Part shown: positions 1 to 6,585 of the stretch, in pieces | Layout of the letters: every line of letters starts with the position of its first letter | How positions within the stretch are numbered: position 1 is the first letter of the stretch | DNA from: a bacterium | Lineage (GTDB): Bacteria; Electryoneota; RPQS01; DYHQ01 | NCBI GenBank assembly: GCA_030622545.1 | Contig: JAUXGA010000010.1 | Span: 1-64,000 of the forward strand | DNA length: 64,000 nucleotides | Direction: 5' to 3' | Notes under the pieces: generated by a model | Database searches by the model: none | Told to the model about the DNA's origin: nothing | The model's input: the letters and a program-made list of their open reading frames with translations, nothing else | Program-made: the position numbers and the translations under genes

Positions 1-720
1 TACAGTTCTCATCCCAAGCGCAAGAAAAAATGGGAAGCGCAGGCGAGGCAAGGTTTGTCGGCGCAACGTTGGGCGCAGGAAATGGAAATTTCCTTTGAGA
101 GTAGCAGCGATTCGGTTTACAATGAATTCGACAGAGTCCTGCACATCCTGAGTGAACCGTGGCGCGTGCGTACCGATTGGCCGCTCTATCGCGCGATCGA
201 TTTCGGCTATCATCATCCGTTCGTGCTCTGGATTCAGGAAACACCGCAAGGCGACTTGATTGTTTTCGACGAATGGGCGGGAGAAGACAGCACGACCGAA
301 CAGATGCTCTTAGCGATTCAGCGTGTGGATTTGTCGCACGGTCTGGATGAAGCGTACATGCGGTGGAGCGCGTGCGATCCTTCGGGTGCGGCGGTTCGGG
401 ACAGCGGCATTTCGTCTGTGGATATTCTGCAGCGAGCGGGCATCAAGCTCCGGTATCGCAATTCGCACATTGCCGCCGGAGTCGAACTCGTGAAATCATT
501 TCTCGAAGATGCGCGCCGGAATGTCCGCCTTCGCTTTTCACCTCGCTGCAAAAAAACGATTGCCGATTTGGCCGGTTATCGCTGGGCGGCGGGGCGAGAC
601 GAACCGCTTAAAGACGGTCGTTCGGATCACTCAATGGACGCGCTGCGTTACTTCATTATCAATTATCAGACACACACGGAAGCGATTGTTATGCCGCGCG
701 CATTCAGTCTGCCGCGATGA
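1..720 (+). CDS. Phage terminase large subunit, C-terminal (nuclease) part, truncated at the window's left edge
   Basis: Frame is open from base 1 (YSSHPKRKKKWEAQARQG...). RAIDFGYHHPFVLWIQ / ACDPSGAA / DHSMDALRYFI is typical of the terminase RNase H-like nuclease domain. A portal gene follows immediately. Confidence 0.85.
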   Translation, partial: YSSHPKRKKKWEAQARQGLSAQRWAQEMEISFESSSDSVYNEFDRVLHILSEPWRVRTDWPLYRAIDFGYHHPFVLWIQETPQGDLIVFDEWAGEDSTTEQMLLAIQRVDLSHGLDEAYMRWSACDPSGAAVRDSGISSVDILQRAGIKLRYRNSHIAAGVELVKSFLEDARRNVRLRFSPRCKKTIADLAGYRWAAGRDEPLKDGRSDHSMDALRYFIINYQTHTEAIVMPRAFSLPR

Positions 721-750
721 AAAATCAAAAACTAAATAAGGTATCTGAAC

Positions 751-2097
751 ATGAAATTCCCTTTCCGAAAATCCACCGCCCGACCTGCGGCCAAGCCGCG
801 TGCGGAAGGCCGCCGTTCGGTGCGCGATGTGACGGCGATGGGTCATAGTGGAATCCAGCCCGCCGAACTTCAACCTGTCACCGGTAATCTCTTTTCAACG
901 ACGTTGGACGGTCAGGATTTTTTCTGGCTGGGAGCGAATCGGGCGGCCTTCTATCGCTACATGCGTGACCACATTCCCATCATTTCATCCGCCATCTGGT
1001 CGTGGGTGCATCTGTGCAGTACTCCGCAGCGATGCGTTCTCACGGGCAGCGAATCCGAGAAGGAAGCCGCTCGCGCCATTCTGGATGATCTCGACCGGCG
1101 CATCTTTGAGAATCCCTTCACGCGTCGGCCGGGGATTACTCACCTGACGGAACTCTTCTTTCTCGAACTTTTCACCACCGGACGTTTCGCGGGAGAAATC
1201 GTTCCGCTGGCCGACGGCAGCGGCATCGACTACTTCCAAACAATTGATCCGGACATTTTACAATGGAAGCGCGACGGGCGATGGACGGCGTATTTCGAAG
1301 ACGAATCCGAGCAGCAGCATCCGCTCGACCCCGCGCGTTTTTTCTATGCCACACTGGAAAACGACATGCATGATCCGCGCGGCATCGAACCACTGGCGTC
1401 GATTCCTTTTGTCGCGCAGATACAGGAAGCGCTCCTCTTCGACATGGCGCGCTCATCCCGCAACGCGGGAACGCCGCGTCTGCAAATTCGCATCACACCT
1501 CCGCCGGCATTTGCCCATGAAAGCGAGAGGGAATACCAGAAACGTATCAATCAGTATTTCGACGACACCATTTCGCAATTCTCGCATCTGGATCCCGACG
1601 ACAATCTCTTTACATGGAGCGATGTCGAAGTGAAGGTGATTGGCGGCGAGGAAGGCCGCACCTACACGTGGCGGATGAATCGTCAGCAGGTCATCGAGGA
1701 TGTCATCTCCGGTCTGCATCTGTTCCCGTGGGTGTTAGGACGCTCACACGGCACGACCAAGAACTGGGTGGAAGCGCAGTTCAATCTTCTGATGCAAATC
1801 GTGGATATCGTACAGGATATCGGAACGTCGCTGGCGAACTGGCTACGAAATACGGAACTGCGGCTGCGCGGCAATACGGCTACGGTAGAGCATGTCTTCT
1901 CGCCCAATCAGGATCCGTTCATGCTTTCAAGAATGCAGTCTCGCGCTGTCGAATTCGACACCATCGACAAGAAAGTTCAGCGCGGCTACATCTCGAAAGA
2001 TGACGGAGCCCGGCTGCTCGGTCTTCAGAAAGCATACAAATTGGATGAATCCCTTGCTCCATCCTCCCCAAAGAAAGAGAAGAAAGGAAAAATATGA
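751..2097 (+). CDS. Phage portal protein
   Basis: 448 aa directly after the terminase; portal-like composition (IPIISSAIWSWVHL..., GRFAGEIVPL, PWVLGRSHGTTKNWVEAQFNLLMQIVDIVQ). Confidence 0.75.
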   Translation: MKFPFRKSTARPAAKPRAEGRRSVRDVTAMGHSGIQPAELQPVTGNLFSTTLDGQDFFWLGANRAAFYRYMRDHIPIISSAIWSWVHLCSTPQRCVLTGSESEKEAARAILDDLDRRIFENPFTRRPGITHLTELFFLELFTTGRFAGEIVPLADGSGIDYFQTIDPDILQWKRDGRWTAYFEDESEQQHPLDPARFFYATLENDMHDPRGIEPLASIPFVAQIQEALLFDMARSSRNAGTPRLQIRITPPPAFAHESEREYQKRINQYFDDTISQFSHLDPDDNLFTWSDVEVKVIGGEEGRTYTWRMNRQQVIEDVISGLHLFPWVLGRSHGTTKNWVEAQFNLLMQIVDIVQDIGTSLANWLRNTELRLRGNTATVEHVFSPNQDPFMLSRMQSRAVEFDTIDKKVQRGYISKDDGARLLGLQKAYKLDESLAPSSPKKEKKGKI

Positions 2098-2804
2098 TGA
2101 TGATTCAAACTCTCGCAGGGCCGCTCATTGCCCTGTCGAATGCTCCCGCTAAGAGCGACTTGGATGAAATTCGCGTGCTGCCCAATCCCCCACTGGTGAA
2201 ATTAACCCTCGATGATATTCACGTGCGGCGATGCCGTTTGGCCGGAGATAGAGTGGATGCTCACGGGGGTTGTTTTCGCACGGCTGACCTCGACAAACTG
2301 CTTCGATTAGCTCATGGCGCTCCGGCTCTCATCGGTCACGACAGACGTTCCCCGGCGGTGGCGCGCTTTTTCGGCGGCAGCATCGAATCGTTTCAGGGAG
2401 GTCGCTACATTGTTCCCAAATTCTACTGGCCGCGCCATCATTCGGCGGCGGAAGATTTGCGATGGCAGATCGACACGGGAATTTTATCGGAAGCTTCCCT
2501 CGCCTTCACGTTTGAACAAGCTACCTGCTCGATTTGTTCTCGCGACATCCGCGAATGCGAACACGAAATCGGTAAAGACTACGACGGTAAAGTTTGTTTC
2601 TACTACTACGATGGAGTGGAACGGGTTTTGGAAGGTTCGTTCGTCTATCGCGGCGCTGAACCGGGAACCGGTTTTCTGCACAGCCGCATTCTCGCGGGAG
2701 GCGCGCCCGCAAAACGGCTTGATACGTTGACACTCAAAATCGGCGGTCGCATCTATCATGCGCTGCCTTCGGAAAATGAAATTCTTCTAAGGAATATCTC
2801 ATGA
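2094..2804 (+). CDS. Phage prohead-protease-like / capsid maturation protein
   Basis: 236 aa overlapping the portal stop. Contains GHD...GRYIVPKFYW...TGILSEASLAFTFE and a CSICSRDIRECEH putative zinc motif; its position after the portal is typical. Confidence 0.5.
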   Translation: MMMIQTLAGPLIALSNAPAKSDLDEIRVLPNPPLVKLTLDDIHVRRCRLAGDRVDAHGGCFRTADLDKLLRLAHGAPALIGHDRRSPAVARFFGGSIESFQGGRYIVPKFYWPRHHSAAEDLRWQIDTGILSEASLAFTFEQATCSICSRDIRECEHEIGKDYDGKVCFYYYDGVERVLEGSFVYRGAEPGTGFLHSRILAGGAPAKRLDTLTLKIGGRIYHALPSENEILLRNIS

Positions 2805-3271
2805 AAACTCTCGTCAAATCGCTTATCACATTCGTGTTTCTCTATGGACTCGCCCTGCCAAATCTCGCGCAGACCCGGCAGACGCAGGCGATTTTGAACG
2901 CGTGGGACAGTGAAGTCACCACTGATATTTTCGCTGATACTATCACGTCCGACATCAAATACTCCGATACTATCTGCGTCGACCGCTGGAGCGGCTCTCC
3001 ACGCGAAACATTCCTGTACCTGCAGATCGACAGTACGGAGTTCACCGACGATGTCACCATGTGGGTCACGCCCGAATATGCACTCAGTCTCACCGGACCC
3101 TTTTATACCAGAGAAACCAACATGGCTGCAGCTATGCGAATGCCGACCAGTTTCAGTTCAGTCGGCTGCAAAGTTACTTATGTTTCACATCACGGCGCAA
3201 AGGCGATACGGTTTGCCTTTAGTTGTTCTGACACGCTCTACCTCCACGCGACACTCTGGATGAAACATTAA
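2801..3271 (+). CDS. Hypothetical exported protein in prophage module
   Basis: ATGA overlap with the upstream gene; N-terminal signal peptide MKTLVKSLITFVFLYGLALPNLAQ. Confidence 0.55.
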   Translation: MKTLVKSLITFVFLYGLALPNLAQTRQTQAILNAWDSEVTTDIFADTITSDIKYSDTICVDRWSGSPRETFLYLQIDSTEFTDDVTMWVTPEYALSLTGPFYTRETNMAAAMRMPTSFSSVGCKVTYVSHHGAKAIRFAFSCSDTLYLHATLWMKH

Positions 3272-3273
3272 AC

Positions 3274-3522
3274 ATGAACGGCGACCTGCAACGAACCATC
3301 GGCAGCCTCGAAGCTCAGGTGAGCAAATTGGTGCATGAAGTAGCCGAACTGCGAAGCGAACTCTCAGAGCTCCGCAACGGACTGCTGCGCGAAACCTTAA
3401 CGCATCACGAACGTATTTCCTCTCTGGAATCTTTTCGGCGTTGGGGAATCGGGCTTTTTACAGGCTTCGTCATTTCAGGAATCGCCGCTCTTTTGGGCGC
3501 GCTTTTCCGCATCATTATTTAA
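3274..3522 (+). CDS. Small coiled-coil plus transmembrane protein
   Basis: 82 aa; heptad-like N-terminus (LEAQVSKLVHEVAELRSELSELRNGLL) and C-terminal TM segment (GIGLFTGFVISGIAALLGALF); tightly spaced after the upstream gene. Confidence 0.55.
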   Translation: MNGDLQRTIGSLEAQVSKLVHEVAELRSELSELRNGLLRETLTHHERISSLESFRRWGIGLFTGFVISGIAALLGALFRIII

Positions 3523-3543
3523 CACACAAGAGGAGCAAGCAAC

Positions 3544-3711
3544 ATGCATAATTTCTGGAAATGGAAAACCTTCTGGGCGGCGATCGCTACGATTGCCACA
3601 GCCGTCGGCGCTTACGCGGCTGGCGAAATGGCGCTCTTTCAGCTTCTGCAGCTTATCACCACCTCCCTGCTGGCCGTTTTTCTCCGGCACGGCGTCGCCA
3701 AGGGAGGATAA
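3544..3711 (+). CDS. Small holin-like membrane protein (55 aa)
   Basis: Not in the supplied ORF track. ATG at 3544 follows an AGAGGAGCAAGC Shine-Dalgarno-like stretch; translates to MHNFWKWKTFWAAIATIATAVGAYAAGEMALFQLLQLITTSLLAVFLRHGVAKGG*. Confidence 0.55.
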   Translation: MHNFWKWKTFWAAIATIATAVGAYAAGEMALFQLLQLITTSLLAVFLRHGVAKGG

Positions 3712-3730
3712 GTTCCTTCGTAAAAGTGCC

Positions 3731-3791
3731 TCTCCGCACAACCTTTCCCCATAAAAAAGACGCGCCGGGAGGGCATCCGGCGCGTCGGGGA
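3731..3791. repeat. Direct-repeat copy 1 (61 bp) containing a 10-bp-stem hairpin (GACGCGCCGG-GAGGGCAT-CCGGCGCGTC)
   Basis: Differs from 5791-5851 at one position by direct comparison; an upstream A-run makes it a minus-strand intrinsic-terminator-like structure. Confidence 0.9.
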
Positions 3792-3945
3792 TGAGGAATT
3801 CGGGAATGAAACAAAACTTATGTACTTCTGGTTAAATACCGGAGAGGCAGATTTTCCATAACATATGGATTCTGTTTAGTTTAAAATAATCAGTATATTA
3901 AGCATATTTCACTTTTAAATCTTTTTAGAATCCGTGATTTTTCTC

Positions 3946-3973
3946 TTGCATAATTCCCGATAATTGTTATATT
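3946..3973 (+). promoter_or_regulatory. Possible sigma70-type promoter for the 4008-5672 cassette
   Basis: TTGCAT (3946-3951), 16-nt spacer, TATATT (3968-3973) in an AT-rich leader about 35 nt before the first ATG. Confidence 0.3.
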
Positions 3974-4007
3974 ATTATTGATTTAGGTTAAATACTTTCT
4001 ATAGCAA

Positions 4008-4658
4008 ATGACAATTGAAGAACTTCCTTCACAACTAAGGCCCGAACTTTGCGGAATAGATTTTGAGAGAACCTATACTCTTGCTGAACCGAGATTTTCG
4101 GATATTGACAGAGACCTCACCAATATTTGTTTCATCAAACTCAATCCTGAGCGTCCTGATCGGGATGTAGTAACAGACTCACGTGATGTTAGGTATAAAG
4201 TGGTACTTCAGGCAATCGACGGGGCATCCTGTGTGTGCCGCTGCCAGCGAAAATTTTTCTTCAACGAGGAACTCTATTCTACGGGTGGCAATCAAAGAGG
4301 AAGGGTTGTATATAGAGAATTGATTGTAGTTGAACCGGACTTTCGTGGCAGAAACATTGCTAGAAGTATAATACTGCAGGAAGAGAAAATCTTATTCAGG
4401 AAGTGGAAAGCTTCGGAGATTCAGCTATTAGCCGCGATAGATGGATCTCTGGTATGGACTAATCTGGAATTTAAGTATAAAATTGCACCGGAATCTTTGT
4501 ATCTTCTAAGAGAAATCTACAAGGCTAAATACCCGCAAGGAAAACCATCGTCAGAAATCGGATCCTTGGAAGATTTTCCGGAAGAATTTTGGCAATATGC
4601 CCATAGGAATAAAGTTACTTTCCATCTATATAAACCACTCGTGAGAGACAATGAGTAA
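4008..4658 (+). CDS. GNAT-like N-acetyltransferase-fold protein
   Basis: 216 aa; RELIVVEPDFRGRNIARSIILQEEKILFRKWKASEIQLLAA resembles the GNAT motif A acetyl-CoA-binding region. Confidence 0.5.
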   Translation: MTIEELPSQLRPELCGIDFERTYTLAEPRFSDIDRDLTNICFIKLNPERPDRDVVTDSRDVRYKVVLQAIDGASCVCRCQRKFFFNEELYSTGGNQRGRVVYRELIVVEPDFRGRNIARSIILQEEKILFRKWKASEIQLLAAIDGSLVWTNLEFKYKIAPESLYLLREIYKAKYPQGKPSSEIGSLEDFPEEFWQYAHRNKVTFHLYKPLVRDNE

Positions 4659-5166
4659 TTCTGAACTACAAGTCAGAACTGAAAATGGAAAAGTGGTTGG
4701 TCGAGTCCTTCTACGTGATGGCCAAATTCAGATTTCTGAAGATAGTGGCGAGGACTTCCGAAAAGCAATGGAATACATTCTCAACAAGAAGTCAACTATC
4801 TCCTACTGGAATGGCAAGGAAGTGGTGTATGCAAAATTACCTCGGGGCCCCTTAGATACCCTGGAGCTCCTACGCGATTACCTCTCCCACAATTACAAAT
4901 TCACGGTGAGTTTGGAAAAAGCCGTTTTACTGGGTCCACAGCTAACATTCTTTAGCCAAATTGAATCTTCGAGTATTCCTTTGCCGATTCGTAGGTTGAA
5001 ATATTTCAGGTCAATTTCTCCCTATTCAGCAATACGCCGTTTTTTTCAAGAAAGTCAGCATAACGGAATAGGTACGACAATTCACATTACTGACTCAAGG
5101 AATAGCGATAGCGAAGTACACCTGGCCAGAGATGCCGCAACCAACACCCCTGCTTTGGCAGCATAA
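4651..5166 (+). CDS. Hypothetical protein with a C-terminal -PALAA tail
   Basis: 171 aa; overlaps the upstream stop by 8 nt; ends ...SEVHLARDAATNTPALAA*. No family recognised. Confidence 0.6.
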   Translation: MSNSELQVRTENGKVVGRVLLRDGQIQISEDSGEDFRKAMEYILNKKSTISYWNGKEVVYAKLPRGPLDTLELLRDYLSHNYKFTVSLEKAVLLGPQLTFFSQIESSSIPLPIRRLKYFRSISPYSAIRRFFQESQHNGIGTTIHITDSRNSDSEVHLARDAATNTPALAA

Positions 5167-5168
5167 CC

Positions 5169-5672
5169 ATGAATGAACCCGCTAGTTCAGGCATACAAAT
5201 GCTTGGCATTTATGTAGATCATATCCGGTACAATTTCGATTCTGGTGAAAAAAGCGTTACACCAAGCGATGTCAGTGCTGAGACTATAGAGTCAACTGCC
5301 GAAGGTGAAGATATTGTAGAACCTAGTAATGTAATCGATGTAGAAATCGGTGTAGAAATCAATAATCAAGATCCTTTTGGATTTCTCAGTCTATCTGTGA
5401 AATGCGACCATCCAAAAGATCAGCCTGTTGGTCATAGTGTTGAAGCTAGACTTATTGCAGCATATAAGAAGATTTCAGAGACAACAAGTGTACCTTTTGA
5501 CCAATTCCTGTCAACTCATGCTCCTGCTGCGTTGTATGCCTTCGCGCGTGAAATAGTTTTTTCCATAACAAGCCGCTCTCCCATACAACCAATACTTCTT
5601 GATCCTGTTAATATGTATAGAGTATTGAACGAAGGTATTCTGAAGTTTAGGCAACGTCAAGAATTAGCCTAA
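5169..5672 (+). CDS. SecB-like chaperone
   Basis: 167 aa; IQMLGIYVDHIRYNF near the N-terminus and APAALYAFAREIVFSITSRSPIQPILLDPVNMYRVLNEG match the SecB fold signature (compare ...ARE..t....rg.fp.l.L.PVNf..l); starts 2 nt after the upstream stop. Confidence 0.65.
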   Translation: MNEPASSGIQMLGIYVDHIRYNFDSGEKSVTPSDVSAETIESTAEGEDIVEPSNVIDVEIGVEINNQDPFGFLSLSVKCDHPKDQPVGHSVEARLIAAYKKISETTSVPFDQFLSTHAPAALYAFAREIVFSITSRSPIQPILLDPVNMYRVLNEGILKFRQRQELA

Positions 5673-5725
5673 TAGAAAACATATAAGAAACATGAAGGAG
5701 TTCAATAGACTCCTCAGATTGTTGA

Positions 5726-5760
5726 CAAACCCCGTCATTTTTGGCGGGGTTTGTTTTTTT
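5726..5760 (+). terminator. Rho-independent terminator of the three-gene cassette
   Basis: CAAACCCCG (5726-5734) / CGGGGTTTG (5745-5753) perfect stem followed by a T-run. Confidence 0.85.
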
Positions 5761-5790
5761 CTGTTTTATAGTGTATCACTCCAAAAAATT

Positions 5791-5851
5791 TCTCCGCACG
5801 ACCTTTCCCCATAAAAAAGACGCGCCGGGAGGGCATCCGGCGCGTCGGGGA
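5791..5851. repeat. Direct-repeat copy 2 (61 bp) with terminator-like hairpin
   Basis: 60/61 identical to 3731-3791; its right flank (acaaggagccgcg) instead resembles copy 3. Confidence 0.9.
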
Positions 5852-6008
5852 CAAGGAGCCGCGATTGTAGTAATAACAAAATACATTAGATTATCATGAG
5901 AGTCGCATGTTTGTTGTTAGAAAGATTCTGTGGGAGAGAGCTTGACTTTACGATTCAGTTGATATAAATTCTTTGCAAGTTCACTGCGAGTGAAAATACC
6001 CCCTATTA

Positions 6009-6065
6009 TCCCCCTACTGAAGTAGGGGGATGCGTCTTGTCCTTCCCCTACTTCAGTAGGGGAAG
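6009..6065. repeat. Two adjacent perfect hairpins upstream of the DUF559 gene
   Basis: TCCCCCTACT-GA-AGTAGGGGGA (6009-6030) and CTTCCCCTACT-TC-AGTAGGGGAAG (6042-6065). Confidence 0.85.
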
Positions 6066-6104
6066 TTAGAAGGGGTCAGAAAAATTATCCGAGGACAAGA
6101 ACAC

Positions 6105-6473
6105 ATGCCTCGATACGAGAAGATTCCATCCGAAAATTGGAAGCGCGCCCGCGAGATGCGCAATAATCTTACAAAAGCGGAGCGCGCTTTCTGGAGAGCA
6201 CTACGAGGAAAACAACTTGGAGTGCGTTTCCTCCGTCAACATCCAGTCGGTCCCTATATAACGGATTTCTTCACCTTTGAGAAAAAGCTGGTCATTGAAG
6301 TGGATGGCGATTCTCATGCGGAACCAAAGCAGGTCGAACATGACAGAGTGCGTGACGCGTATCTTAAGTCTCACGGGTTTCGTGTCAAGCATTACACCAA
6401 CAACGATATTCTGAAAAGCCTCGAGGGAGTGCTAAGTGACATCATGGAAGTGCTGCATGCTTCATCCGATTAA
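6105..6473 (+). CDS. DUF559-family (Vsr-like fold) endonuclease
   Basis: 122 aa; RAREMRNNLTKAERAFWRALRGKQLGVRFLRQHPVGPYITDFFTFEKKLVIEVDGDSH...RDAYLKSHGFRVKHYTNNDI is the canonical DUF559 pattern. Confidence 0.9.
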   Translation: MPRYEKIPSENWKRAREMRNNLTKAERAFWRALRGKQLGVRFLRQHPVGPYITDFFTFEKKLVIEVDGDSHAEPKQVEHDRVRDAYLKSHGFRVKHYTNNDILKSLEGVLSDIMEVLHASSD

Positions 6474-6510
6474 CCCCCTTCCGTCCCCCTGCTAAACCAA
6501 GGGGAAACTC

Positions 6511-6564
6511 ATAAAAAAGACGCGCCAGGAGGGCATCCGGCGCGTCAGGGACAAGGAGTCGCGG
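6511..6564 (-). terminator. Hairpin copy 3; terminator-like on the minus strand, just downstream of the giant gene
   Basis: ATAAAAAAGACGCGCCAGGAGGGCATCCGGCGCGTC; on the minus strand the stem is followed by TTTTTTAT. It lies about 20 nt past the stop of the 6586-17832 gene. Confidence 0.7.
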
Positions 6565-6585
6565 GAGGTGCGACTGCCTTGGGGC

